A stretch of 64,000 bases of DNA from Flavobacterium sp. 245 (GTDB lineage: Bacteria; Bacteroidota; Bacteroidia; Flavobacteriales; Flavobacteriaceae), in assembly GCF_004362055.1 (NCBI RefSeq), contig NZ_SNXB01000005.1, positions 248,001 to 312,000 on the forward strand, given 5' to 3'. The position numbers and the translations under genes are program-made. Within the stretch, counting starts at the first letter, position 1; every line of letters begins with the position of its first letter. Under the pieces are notes generated by a model that was not told where the DNA came from, did not search any database, and worked only from the letters and a program-made list of their open reading frames with translations. Of the stretch, positions 35,748 through 44,267 are shown in pieces.

Positions 35748-36967
35748 TATGAATATGTTACATTAATTAATTTAGAATCCATGAGAAAAGATGTCCATAA
35801 TTGTTTGTCATGAATTATCTGTAGAGTAATCGCTTTATGAATTTTAAAATAAACATTCAATCCAAAATCTTCCGAAGCAGTAAAAGTAACATTATATATA
35901 CCTTTTGATAGATAAATATTATTTAATTGAAAAGTAAAAGTAATTTCATTTGTATTGCCAATTATTGCCATACTTTGTTTGTCTGGAAAAATCTCCGCTA
36001 TTCCTCTTTCTTCTTTATCATAAATAGCAAGTGAAATGTATGGAGTCTTAGATAAATTAATATTTTTAATCGTGAAATTTAAATTAACTGTATTTCCCCA
36101 TTCAATATGATATATACCGTTTATTTGTTCGAAACCCTCAATAGATGCTTTGATTAATTGAATAGATTTATCATCGTAAACTATCTGGGAGTTTCCTGTT
36201 TTTGCAAATTTGCTATAATATAAATCAATCCCTTTAGAAACTTTTTCTCCTTGATATACAGCCTTTCCTTTTTCCAATAGGATAATCTGACTGGCGATAC
36301 GAGAAATCATAGGCATATTGTGTGATACAAATATGATAGCGGTATTAGGCAAAATTGAGTCAATCACTTTAAAACATTTCAAAACAAATCCTAAATCACC
36401 AACTGCCAACACCTCATCAATAATGAGTACATCAGGTTGCATTTGTGCAGCAATCGAAAACCCTAAACGCACTTTCATTCCAGAACTATAATTTTGCACA
36501 GCCATATCGATGAATTCACGAATTTCAGCAAAATCAATAATCTCTTCTACTTTTGCATCAATTTCGTTTCTTGAAAAACCTAAAACTGCACCATTATTAT
36601 AGATATTTTCCCTTCCAGTTAATATCGGGTTAAAACCCGCACCTAGTTCAATTAAAGCACAAACTCGCCCTTTCATTGTTATCTTTCCTTCATCTGGATT
36701 AATTAAACCATTTAAAATTTTTAGTAACGTCGATTTTCCAGCACCGTTATGTCCAATTAAACCAAGGCACTCTCCTCTTCTTAATTCAAAATTAATATCT
36801 TTTACCGCCCAAAATTCTTTTGGTCGCAATTCTTGTTGGTCATCATTATTATTCCCCAATACATTAGAGCATAAATCTTTTACGCCATACCATAGACTCG
36901 TTTTTAAATCTTTACAAAACTTTTTTGAAAGATTTTCTACTTTTACTAATACTTCGTTTTCCTCCAT
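35747..36967 (-). CDS. wzt: Polysaccharide ABC exporter ATP-binding subunit with C-terminal binding domain
   Basis: A 406-residue ATPase. Walker A is GHNGAGKST (72-80), the ABC signature YSSGMKVRLG begins at residue 160, Walker B is VLIIDEVLAVGD near 180, and the H-loop is FVSHNMPMISR. An extension of about 150 residues after residue 245 is beta-rich (YHIEWGNTVNLNFTIKNI, KGIYNVTFTASEDFG) and matches the Wzt C-terminal domain that recognises the modified chain end in several O-antigen systems. It lies 2 bases after wzm. This indicates ABC-dependent export with possible terminus recognition. Confidence 0.93.
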   Translation of the reverse strand: MEENEVLVKVENLSKKFCKDLKTSLWYGVKDLCSNVLGNNNDDQQELRPKEFWAVKDINFELRRGECLGLIGHNGAGKSTLLKILNGLINPDEGKITMKGRVCALIELGAGFNPILTGRENIYNNGAVLGFSRNEIDAKVEEIIDFAEIREFIDMAVQNYSSGMKVRLGFSIAAQMQPDVLIIDEVLAVGDLGFVLKCFKVIDSILPNTAIIFVSHNMPMISRIASQIILLEKGKAVYQGEKVSKGIDLYYSKFAKTGNSQIVYDDKSIQLIKASIEGFEQINGIYHIEWGNTVNLNFTIKNINLSKTPYISLAIYDKEERGIAEIFPDKQSMAIIGNTNEITFTFQLNNIYLSKGIYNVTFTASEDFGLNVYFKIHKAITLQIIHDKQLWTSFLMDSKLINVTYS

Positions 36968-36969
36968 TA

Positions 36970-37815
36970 TTAAGCACTCATACGTTCAACAATTATCGGA
37001 ATAGAAATTCTGTAAAAAACTAATCCTAAAAAAAACAAAGGGATACAAACAGCAAAAACCCCAAAGTAATATATTAAATAATCCAAGTCTTGTCCGAATA
37101 GTAGATTTCTAGTAGTTAACAATAGCGGTGTTAAAGGGTTTATTTCCATTAAAGTCTTAAGCAATCCTGTTTTAGGAATTGCATAAACTACGGGCGTAGC
37201 ATACATCAAAAAACTAAGTCCCATACTAATTATTTTACTTATATCATTATAAAGCATTCCTAAAGGAGTAATAAATAAACCTATACTTGTCCCAAAAAAA
37301 ATAATTCCTAAAAACGCAAGCGGAAATAACAGAATCGAATAATGAAAACCTACTCCATACACAATTAAGAAAACTAACAGCAAAACTATCTTCACAAAAC
37401 TATTGGACAGCAACTTGTAAACCCCCATCAAGATTAAAGCTTCCTTTGGAAAATTAATTTTAGAAAGTATTCCTTTTGCACCATTAGTATTTGCCATTGG
37501 TGCGTTAATCGATTCTATAAGAATAGACCACAACAATGTTCCAGAGAAAACAAAAACAGGATAAGGAACTCCGGTATCTGATAATGTAACCGTTCCTGAT
37601 TTGCTTAAAATAATCCAAACTAAAGCTGTTGACAAAGGCGTAATAAATGCCCAGATAATGCCTAAATAAGATTGACGGTATTGTGCCTTAATATCCCGAA
37701 TGGCTAATTGCTTTGCCAGAAAACGGGAGGTATACATGTCACTAAGGCTTTCTTTTAAAAGTTTACCGATTTTGGTGTTATTTTTTTTTTGGTAAACTGT
37801 AGTTTTTAATTCCAT
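36970..37815 (-). CDS. wzm: Polysaccharide ABC exporter membrane subunit
   Basis: A 281-residue ABC-2 type permease with six predicted helices. The N-terminal cytoplasmic helix and coupling region read FLAKQLAIRDIKAQYRQSYL, then GIIWAFITPLSTALVWIIL, a sequence diagnostic for Wzm/KpsM/TagG. The C-terminal MEINPLTPLLLTTRNLLFGQ is the conserved re-entrant region. It is the first gene after the terminator at 37977-38008 and so heads the downstream operon. With Wzt it moves a finished undecaprenyl-linked polysaccharide across the inner membrane. Confidence 0.93.
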   Translation of the reverse strand: MELKTTVYQKKNNTKIGKLLKESLSDMYTSRFLAKQLAIRDIKAQYRQSYLGIIWAFITPLSTALVWIILSKSGTVTLSDTGVPYPVFVFSGTLLWSILIESINAPMANTNGAKGILSKINFPKEALILMGVYKLLSNSFVKIVLLLVFLIVYGVGFHYSILLFPLAFLGIIFFGTSIGLFITPLGMLYNDISKIISMGLSFLMYATPVVYAIPKTGLLKTLMEINPLTPLLLTTRNLLFGQDLDYLIYYFGVFAVCIPLFFLGLVFYRISIPIIVERMSA

Positions 37816-37850
37816 TTAAATTGGGGATGCAAGAATTATTTAATTTTTGT

Positions 37851-37882
37851 GCAATATAAAAAAGATGAATTTATAAAAGCAA
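37851..37882 (-). promoter_or_regulatory. Possible promoter of the wzm operon
   Basis: On the minus strand a TATATTGC octamer (37858-37851) resembles the Bacteroidota -7 box TAnnTTTG with one position off, and a TTG (37882-37880) lies 21 bases upstream, within the 17-23 base spacing known for -33 elements. It stands 36 bases before the wzm ATG and downstream of the terminator, where a promoter is needed. The match is imperfect and the region is AT-rich, so chance is possible. Confidence 0.35.
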
Positions 37883-37976
37883 TGATAGTATTTTTAAAAT
37901 ACAATTTGTTATGTCAAAAAATGAAAATCTACTGAATTAACAAGATTTTTACTCTTTTACAAATTCGCAAAAAAGC

Positions 37977-38008
37977 AAAAAGGTGTTTTTCTTAAAAAAC
38001 ACCTTTTT
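37977..38008 (-). terminator. Rho-independent terminator after the polysaccharide epimerase/dehydratase gene
   Basis: A perfect 14-base inverted repeat: left arm 37977-37990, right arm 37995-38008, with a 4-base loop CTTA (37991-37994). The core pairs are GGTG with CACC, flanked by A/T runs. On the minus strand the stem is followed by a T-rich tract, and it begins 38 bases after the stop of the gene at 38046-40061, the right place to end that transcript. Its A/T arms make it able to act in both directions. It separates the Wzx/Wzy half of the window from the ABC-exporter half. Confidence 0.85.
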
Positions 38009-38045
38009 CTTACAATTAGAATTAAAATTCAATATTATATGAATA

Positions 38046-40061
38046 TTACTTGTCCAAAACTTCAAAAGCAGAATTCATACTTTTGAACTCAGGAACAATT
38101 TTTTTCATTTTTGCTACAATATCATCATTATCATAGAAATCAGCAATACCAATCAATTCATCAATGTCGGTATGCAAATTTTCATATTCATCTTGAATTT
38201 CTTGAGCAATCATAATTTTGTTATGGTAGGTTGGCAACGTTTTAGAAGTATCATTTAGTAATTCTTCATAAAGTTTTTCTCCTGGTCGCAAACCAACTAT
38301 CTTTATCTTGATTTCTTTGTCTGGAATAAAACCAGCCAATTTGATCATTTTTTTCGCCAAATCAATAATACGAACCGGTTTACCCATATCAAAGATATAA
38401 ATTTCACCTCCATTACCCATTGCTCCCGCTTCAAGAACTAATTGGCAGGCTTCAGGAATAGTCATGAAATAACGAATAATATCTTGATGCGTTATGGTTA
38501 CCGGACCTCCTTCTGCAATTTGTTTCGTAAACAAAGGAACAACTGATCCATTTGAGCCTAAAACATTTCCAAAACGTGTTGTAATGAATTTTGTACTTCC
38601 CTCATTATTTTCTCTTTGATTTTTCAAAAATAAAGACTGTACATATTTCTCTGCAATTCGCTTGCTCGCTCCCATGACATTGCTAGGATTAACAGCTTTA
38701 TCCGTTGAAACCATGACAAACTTCTTAACATGGTATTTACACGACAAGTCTGCTAAATTTTTGGTACCTTTTATATTAGTCAAAATAGCTTGTGACGGAT
38801 TTTCTTCCATCAATGGAACGTGCTTATAAGCCGCTGCGTGGAAAACTACATGCGGATTATAGTTTTTAAAAACTTTATCTAATGCTTTTTTACTTTTTAC
38901 ATCGGCAATTACAGCAACTATTTTAGTTTCTGCCTTCATTGCAAATGTCTCTAAACATAAATTATGCAAAGGAGTTTCGGCATGGTCTAAAATAATTACA
39001 ACTTTTGGATTAAATCCAAGAACTTGTCTCACTATTTCACTTCCAATAGATCCTGCTGCGCCAGTAATTAAAATTGTTTTATCTTTTAATTGCTTAGAAA
39101 TTGATTTACTATCTAAAACAATTGGTTTTCTTTCTAGTAAATCCTCAATCTGAATATTTTTAACTTTCTGCGAAATCTCTTTTTGATTTTCCCAATCTGA
39201 AATCAGCGGAACGGTATAAACCCGGTAATTAAATTCCAAACATTGATCAACAATAATTAATTGCTCATCTTTAGACAAACTTTTATCCGCAATAATTACA
39301 CCTTCTGCTGCCACAGAACGCATTAAAGCAGGCAATTTTTTCCTCAAAATCAAAATTGGCAAATCCAACATTCTCTTAGATGCATTTTGATTGTTTTTAT
39401 CAACAAATCCAACAATTTTAAATCGGGAAGGTGTTTCAAATTTTAATGCATTGGCAACAGAAATTGCGTTAGCATCTGTACCATAAATTACAGTTCTGAT
39501 AAGTTTTGTATTTGCCTTTTCTGAAAAATACAATTCGAAAGTTTGCTTAACAATTACACGATATAAAAACAACCCGCAAAAGGACAAAACCAAATTAATA
39601 AAAAGCGCCGTATTTAAAAAAGCCTTATGTCCTGTGTATAATTCAAAAACTAAATTGAAAAATAAAAAGAAAACCAAAACTGACATTTGTGAAAACAGCA
39701 ACTTTATCGCATCAATATAAGAGGAATGCCTAATAATTCCCGAATAAGTCCTGAATAACCAGAAGAAAAATATGTTAATAATTATTAAACTAGAAACAAA
39801 GTAAAAATCATGAGAGGTAATAATATAGCCCAACGCTGTTCCTTCAAACAGCATATAAGTAAATGTAAATGAAAAAATCAGGACCATTACATCTATGGCA
39901 ACAATAATCCACCTAGGCAAATAGCTAAGGTTATTAATATGCGCCCTTAGATTTCTAGGAGATAACGAGTTGTGCAACACGTCAGCTATTTTGGCCTGTT
40001 TATCTGTATTCAATGGTATCAATTTTGATTCTGCAATTTTGTAGGTCTTACAAAAATACAA
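38046..40061 (-). CDS. Membrane-bound UDP-sugar 4,6-dehydratase (PglF/WbpM/CapD family), non-ATG start
   Basis: A long form of 671 residues. About four N-terminal membrane helices (residues 50-170) are followed by a CoA-binding-like domain (VIYGTDANAISVANALK, 191-207) and an SDR domain with TGAAGSIG at 333-340 and VSTDKAVNPSNVMGASKR near 451-468. Met replaces the usual SDR Tyr, as in WbpM and PglF. The reaction is UDP-GlcNAc to UDP-2-acetamido-4-keto-2,4,6-trideoxyhexose. No ATG precedes the first helix: the frame opens at TTG 40061, with later TTG or GTG codons (near residues 14 and 28) as alternatives. Last gene before the terminator. Confidence 0.87.
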   Translation of the reverse strand: MYFCKTYKIAESKLIPLNTDKQAKIADVLHNSLSPRNLRAHINNLSYLPRWIIVAIDVMVLIFSFTFTYMLFEGTALGYIITSHDFYFVSSLIIINIFFFWLFRTYSGIIRHSSYIDAIKLLFSQMSVLVFFLFFNLVFELYTGHKAFLNTALFINLVLSFCGLFLYRVIVKQTFELYFSEKANTKLIRTVIYGTDANAISVANALKFETPSRFKIVGFVDKNNQNASKRMLDLPILILRKKLPALMRSVAAEGVIIADKSLSKDEQLIIVDQCLEFNYRVYTVPLISDWENQKEISQKVKNIQIEDLLERKPIVLDSKSISKQLKDKTILITGAAGSIGSEIVRQVLGFNPKVVIILDHAETPLHNLCLETFAMKAETKIVAVIADVKSKKALDKVFKNYNPHVVFHAAAYKHVPLMEENPSQAILTNIKGTKNLADLSCKYHVKKFVMVSTDKAVNPSNVMGASKRIAEKYVQSLFLKNQRENNEGSTKFITTRFGNVLGSNGSVVPLFTKQIAEGGPVTITHQDIIRYFMTIPEACQLVLEAGAMGNGGEIYIFDMGKPVRIIDLAKKMIKLAGFIPDKEIKIKIVGLRPGEKLYEELLNDTSKTLPTYHNKIMIAQEIQDEYENLHTDIDELIGIADFYDNDDIVAKMKKIVPEFKSMNSAFEVLDK

Positions 40062-40095
40062 ATTAAACGTTTAAAAATGTATTTGTGTAAGTAAA

Positions 40096-40980
40096 TTAAA
40101 ATTTAACTCCTTTTTTCTTCTGTTTTAAAAATTCGATTAAATACGTACCGTAACCTGATTTTACTAAAGGCAATGCAAGTTCTTCTAATTGAGCATCATC
40201 AATAAAGCCTTGTCTCCACGCAATTTCTTCAATACATCCCACTTTTAGTCCTTGCCTCTCTTCTAAGACTTGAACAAATTGCCCAGCCTGCATTAGACTA
40301 TTAAAAGTTCCTGTATCTAACCAAGCTGTTCCTCTGCTTAAAATACCAACTTTTAAAGCTTCTCTTTCTAAATAGACTTTATTAACATCTGTGATTTCAT
40401 ATTCACCGCGTGCACTCGGTTTAATATTTTTTGCAATTTCCACTACAGAATTGTCGTAGAAATATAATCCCGGAACTGCGTAACTTGATTTTGGTTCAAG
40501 TGGTTTTTCTTCAATAGAGATTGCTTTAAAATTTTCATCAAATTCAACTACTCCATAACGTTCCGGGTCTGAAACATGGTAAGCAAACACAACTCCTCCA
40601 TGTGGCTTTGTGTTTGATTTTAAAAGTTCTTGCATGTTAGAACCAAAAAATATGTTATCACCTAATATTAAAGCGACATCATCATTTCCAATAAATTCTT
40701 CACCAATTACAAAGGCTTGAGCAAGACCATTTGGTATTGCTTGTTCTGCATAACTAAATTTGCATCCTAAACTTGATCCGTCTCCAAGCAGTTTTTTAAA
40801 ATTTGGCAAATCATGAGGAGTAGAAATAATCAATATTTCATTAATTCCTGACATCATTAAAGTTGATAATGGATAATAAATCATCGGCTTATCATAAACT
40901 GGCATCATTTGCTTACTCACTGCCAAAGTCAAAGGGTGTAAGCGAGTGCCTGAACCACCTGCTAGTATAATTCCTTTCAT
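40096..40980 (-). CDS. rmlA: Glucose-1-phosphate thymidylyltransferase
   Basis: A 294-residue enzyme making dTDP-glucose from dTTP and glucose-1-phosphate. Diagnostic motifs are [20 protein letters not shown] at the start, [19 protein letters not shown] near residue 24, and [18 protein letters not shown] near residue 103. [19 protein letters not shown] near residue 157 and [17 protein letters not shown] near residue 217 follow. Length is normal for RmlA. It supplies dTDP sugars for rhamnose (with RmlC and RmlD here), and probably for the FdtA/FdtB and VioA-like branches. RmlB, the next step for all three, is not in view. Confidence 0.95.
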   Translation of the reverse strand: MKGIILAGGSGTRLHPLTLAVSKQMMPVYDKPMIYYPLSTLMMSGINEILIISTPHDLPNFKKLLGDGSSLGCKFSYAEQAIPNGLAQAFVIGEEFIGNDDVALILGDNIFFGSNMQELLKSNTKPHGGVVFAYHVSDPERYGVVEFDENFKAISIEEKPLEPKSSYAVPGLYFYDNSVVEIAKNIKPSARGEYEITDVNKVYLEREALKVGILSRGTAWLDTGTFNSLMQAGQFVQVLEERQGLKVGCIEEIAWRQGFIDDAQLEELALPLVKSGYGTYLIEFLKQKKKGVKF

Positions 40981-40989
40981 AAATATTGA

Positions 40990-41040
40990 TTTTAGATTTT
41001 AGATTTTAGATTTCTTTTAAAGTAAATCTAAAATCAAAAT
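40990..41040. repeat. Tandem GATTTTA repeats forming a hairpin between rmlA and rmlD
   Basis: The 71-base spacer between rmlD and rmlA holds three near-perfect copies of GATTTTA, followed by an inverted copy. The arms GATTTTAGATTT (41002-41013) and AAATCTAAAATC (41024-41035) are perfectly complementary over 12 bases with a 10-base spacer. All-A/T arms and no T-run on the transcribed side argue against a terminator. Similar AT-rich intergenic palindromes recur in flavobacterial genomes as I recall; here it may affect mRNA processing or be a slippage product. Confidence 0.7.
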
Positions 41041-41051
41041 CTTGTGACTTT

Positions 41052-41903
41052 TTATATTTGTTTAAACATTTTTTTTAAACTTTCCTTGTATTCTGGAATA
41101 TCTAAATTATAAATCTCTTTAATTTTTTTCTTATCCAATAACGAAAATTCTGGACGTTTTGCCGGAGTTGGATATGATGCCGAAGGAATCCCTCCAACAT
41201 TACAATTATACCCTCCAAATTCTTTAATGCTCAACGCAAAATCGTACCAACTTATTTCACCTTCATTTGAATAATTATAAATTCCAGGAATCCACACTGG
41301 AGATATAAGAATATCTATCATCGCTTGTGCCAAATCAGCAGCATAAGTTGGCGAACCTATTTGATCGTTAACTACATTAATTGCTTCTCTTTCCTGCATC
41401 AAGCGCTGCATAGTTTTAACAAAATTATTACCAAATGAGCTGTAAACCCATGACGTTCTAATAATAATTGAATCTGAATTTTCTTTTAAGCATACAATTT
41501 CTCCTGCCAATTTACTTTGTCCATATGCATTAATCGGATTTGTTTTCGCTTCTTCATTTAAAGCTAGTGAAGAAGTTCCGTCAAAAACATAATCTGTTGA
41601 AACATGAAGTAATTTTGCTTTATTTTCTGAAGCATATTTTGCAATTACTCCAACAGCTAAGTGATTTATTCTAAAAGCTAATTCCTTTTCACTTTCTGCT
41701 TTATCAACTGCTGTATAAGCTCCACAATTTAAAATTATATCTGGTTCGATATCTTTTAACTGGGTTTTAAGCAATTCTAAATTATCTAATGTTATTTTGG
41801 TTCGATCCGCAAAAAACCATTCATAATTTTCATTATTTTGAGATAAAACTTTAAGCTCTGACCCTAATTGTCCATTCGCTCCTGTTACAAGAATCTTTTT
41901 CAT
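41052..41903 (-). CDS. rmlD: dTDP-4-dehydrorhamnose reductase
   Basis: A 283-residue SDR enzyme for the last step of dTDP-L-rhamnose synthesis. The nucleotide-binding site is ILVTGANGQLGSELKVLSQN at the start. LHVSTDYVFDGTSSLALNEE near residue 98 and INAYGQSKLAGEIVCLKE near residue 124 carry the Tyr-x3-Lys pair, and RTSWVYSSFGNNFVKTM near residue 148 is also typical. It adjoins rmlC without a gap (1 base), so rmlC, rmlD and rmlA are in the order of the pathway block. Confidence 0.94.
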   Translation of the reverse strand: MKKILVTGANGQLGSELKVLSQNNENYEWFFADRTKITLDNLELLKTQLKDIEPDIILNCGAYTAVDKAESEKELAFRINHLAVGVIAKYASENKAKLLHVSTDYVFDGTSSLALNEEAKTNPINAYGQSKLAGEIVCLKENSDSIIIRTSWVYSSFGNNFVKTMQRLMQEREAINVVNDQIGSPTYAADLAQAMIDILISPVWIPGIYNYSNEGEISWYDFALSIKEFGGYNCNVGGIPSASYPTPAKRPEFSLLDKKKIKEIYNLDIPEYKESLKKMFKQI

Positions 41904-42452
41904 TTAAAATAGACTGTTACAATTTTCAATAAAAGGTAAAACTTGATCTTTCTCTGAGACAATTGCCTCATTTAAATCCAATCCCCAATCAATATTTAAA
42001 GATGGGTCATCAAATTTAATACCCCCTTCAGAACCTTTATTATAAAATTGATCACATTTATACATAACAGATGCTGTTTCACTGATAACCGAAAAACCAT
42101 GAGCAAATCCTTGTGGAACCAACAATTGTTTTTTATTTTCAGCTGATAATAAAATACTAAATGATTTTCCAAAAGTTGGAGATTTTTTTCTCAAATCTAC
42201 CGCCACATCAATAATTTCACCTTCTAGCACACGTACTAACTTAGTTTGAGCAAAAGGAGGATTTTGATAATGTAACCCTCTTAAAGTTCCTTTTTTTGAA
42301 AAAGACTGATTATCTTGAACAAAATCAATATTAATTCCTAAATCTTCAAATTTAGTTTTACTATATGATTCAAAAAAATACCCTCTTTCATCACCAAAAA
42401 CAGTTGGCTCTACAACAACTAAATCTTTTATAAATGTTTCTTCAATTTTCAT
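41904..42452 (-). CDS. rmlC: dTDP-4-dehydrorhamnose 3,5-epimerase
   Basis: A 182-residue cupin epimerase. VEPTVFGDERGYFFESYSKT near residue 14, QSFSKKGTLRGLHYQNPPF near residue 49 (with the catalytic His), and KLVRVLEGEIIDVAVDLRKK near residue 71 are present. LLVPQGFAHGFSVISETA near residue 110 gives the second key segment. Length is typical. It converts dTDP-4-keto-6-deoxyglucose to the L-rhamno 4-keto sugar reduced by RmlD next to it. It follows the PglE-like aminotransferase by 21 bases. Confidence 0.95.
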   Translation of the reverse strand: MKIEETFIKDLVVVEPTVFGDERGYFFESYSKTKFEDLGINIDFVQDNQSFSKKGTLRGLHYQNPPFAQTKLVRVLEGEIIDVAVDLRKKSPTFGKSFSILLSAENKKQLLVPQGFAHGFSVISETASVMYKCDQFYNKGSEGGIKFDDPSLNIDWGLDLNEAIVSEKDQVLPFIENCNSLF

Positions 42453-42473
42453 ATTATATGCGTAATCGTATTT

Positions 42474-43613
42474 TTATGATTTAAAAAAAGTTGTAATCAC
42501 TTCCTCTATTCTGTTCTTATCATCCATTGTTAGATTTGACCCTGATGGCAAGCATAATCCATTTTCAAACAAACTTTCAGCTACATTATTACCATAATAA
42601 GGGTAACTTTGAAAAATTGGCTGTAGATGCATTGGCTTCCATAATGGACGACTTTCGATATTGCATTGTTCAAATGCTATTCTAAGATCTTCCGCTGTTT
42701 TCCCAATCTTTTTCCTATCAATAGTAATAACTGAAAGCCAATGATTTGAAAAACAATTATCATCCATCTCTGTAAGAACAATGACCCCGTCAATTTTACT
42801 AAAAAGATCTCTATAAAAACTATGCATTGCTCTACGTAAATGAACATGTGAATCTAACACTTCCATTTGTCCACGGCCAATTCCCGCACATATATTACTC
42901 ATTCGGTAATTATAACCAACTTCGCTATGTTGATAATGTGGCGCATTATCTCTGGCTTGGGTTGAAAGAAAGACAGCTTTATCTTTCGTTTCCTTACTTT
43001 TAGCAACAATTGCACCTCCACCAGAAGTTGTTATAATTTTATTTCCGTTAAAAGAAAGCACTCCTATTTCCCCAAAAGTTCCACATTTTTGATTTTTATA
43101 ATAACTCCCCAAAGCCTCGGCACTATCTTCCAAAACAGGAATTTCATACTTTTTTGAAATCGCATTTATTTCTTCAACTTTGTAAGGCATCCCATAAAGA
43201 TGTACCGCTATAATCGCTTTTGGTTTGGTTCCCTTTGAAATTCTATCTTTTATAGCTTCTTCTAACGCAATTGGACAAATATTCCAAGTCTCTTTTTCAC
43301 TATCAATAAAAACAGGAGTTGCACCAAGATATAATATAGGATTTGCAGAAGCTGAAAATGTCATGCTTTGACAAATAACTTCATCACCAGATTTAATGCC
43401 TAATAAAATTAATCCTAAATGTATTGCTGCTGTACCAGAACTTAAAGCTCCAACATAAACGTTTTCATTCAGATAGCTTTCCAGGTCTTTTTCAAAGCCA
43501 TTAACATTAGGTCCTAAAGGAGCTATCCAATTTGTATCAAATGCTTCCTGCACGTATTTTTGCTCTGTACCTCCCATGTGCGGTGAAGAAAGCCATATTT
43601 TTGAATCACTCAT
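42474..43613 (-). CDS. PglE/LegC-like UDP-4-keto-sugar aminotransferase
   Basis: A 379-residue DegT/DnrJ/EryC1 enzyme. It opens KIWLSSPHMGGTEQKYVQEA and has the PLP lysine K192 in LSFNGNKIITTSGGGAIVA, closely like PglE of Campylobacter, with VLEDSAEALGSYYKNQKC near residue 160. The expected reaction is transfer of an amino group from glutamate to C4 of UDP-2-acetamido-4-keto-2,4,6-trideoxyglucose, made by the dehydratase at 38046-40061. The hexapeptide acyltransferase follows upstream by 3 bases, so N4 acylation is the next step. Substrate inferred from motif and context. Confidence 0.87.
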   Translation of the reverse strand: MSDSKIWLSSPHMGGTEQKYVQEAFDTNWIAPLGPNVNGFEKDLESYLNENVYVGALSSGTAAIHLGLILLGIKSGDEVICQSMTFSASANPILYLGATPVFIDSEKETWNICPIALEEAIKDRISKGTKPKAIIAVHLYGMPYKVEEINAISKKYEIPVLEDSAEALGSYYKNQKCGTFGEIGVLSFNGNKIITTSGGGAIVAKSKETKDKAVFLSTQARDNAPHYQHSEVGYNYRMSNICAGIGRGQMEVLDSHVHLRRAMHSFYRDLFSKIDGVIVLTEMDDNCFSNHWLSVITIDRKKIGKTAEDLRIAFEQCNIESRPLWKPMHLQPIFQSYPYYGNNVAESLFENGLCLPSGSNLTMDDKNRIEEVITTFFKS

Positions 43614-43616
43614 TTT

Positions 43617-44267
43617 TTAAAATATTTTTTTTGCTGGGTTGCCAAAATAAGTTCCTTTATTTTTAATAGATTTTAAAACCACTGCACCTGCTCCAATTCT
43701 CGTATCATCGGGAATTTTAACCCCTGGAAGAATTACAGCATTAGAACCTATAAAAACATTTTTTCCTATCTGTGCACCACCACCTATATCTACATTTGCC
43801 ATGATGCTAGTAAAATCCCCAATGACAACATCATGACCAATCTGAGAACCATTATTAATAAAAACAAGGTTCCCAATTCTTGAATCACATGATATAATTG
43901 CATAAGGAAGCAAAACTAATCCTTCTCCACAGATTGTTCGTTCACCAATAAAACAGGATTTATGTATAAAAGAAAAAATTGACGTTTGGGATTTAATTAA
44001 TTGATCAAACAATTTCTCCTTTACATTTACATCTGCAATTGCGCAGATTACTGATTGATTTTTTTCTATTTTATCTAGTTCTATCTTGCCAAGAACCTTT
44101 TGATCGATCTCATAATCATTCAAAGCTTCTAGATTTTCATCCATGAAACCTATTATCTTTGTATAATTTTCTTCAGAAGATGTATTATGCCAACTAGCAA
44201 TTTCTCGTGCTAGCCCGCCTGCTCCTAAAATGATAATTTCTAAACTATTGTATTGAGTACCCTCCAT
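43617..44267 (-). CDS. PglD/NeuD-like sugar N-acyltransferase
   Basis: A 216-residue trimeric-type acyltransferase from the ATG at 44267; a TTG one codon upstream is less likely. It has an N-terminal nucleotide-sugar domain (LEIIILGAGGLAREIASWHN) and a left-handed beta-helix from about residue 100. The catalytic His lies in NNGSQIGHDVVIGDFTSI near residue 135, as in PglD. PglD acetylates the C4 amine of UDP-4-amino sugars using acetyl-CoA. Here it is followed upstream in the operon by SDR, Rieske, KASIII and ACP genes, so its donor might be a hydroxyacyl-ACP instead. It overlaps the SDR gene by 23 bases. Confidence 0.83.
   Translation of the reverse strand: MEGTQYNSLEIIILGAGGLAREIASWHNTSSEENYTKIIGFMDENLEALNDYEIDQKVLGKIELDKIEKNQSVICAIADVNVKEKLFDQLIKSQTSIFSFIHKSCFIGERTICGEGLVLLPYAIISCDSRIGNLVFINNGSQIGHDVVIGDFTSIMANVDIGGGAQIGKNVFIGSNAVILPGVKIPDDTRIGAGAVVLKSIKNKGTYFGNPAKKIF

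Noticed and set aside
41002..41035. Hairpin between rmlD and rmlA as a transcription terminator
   Set aside because: The stem is entirely A/T with two G-C type pairs at most per arm, and no T-run follows on the minus strand; listed as a repeat instead.
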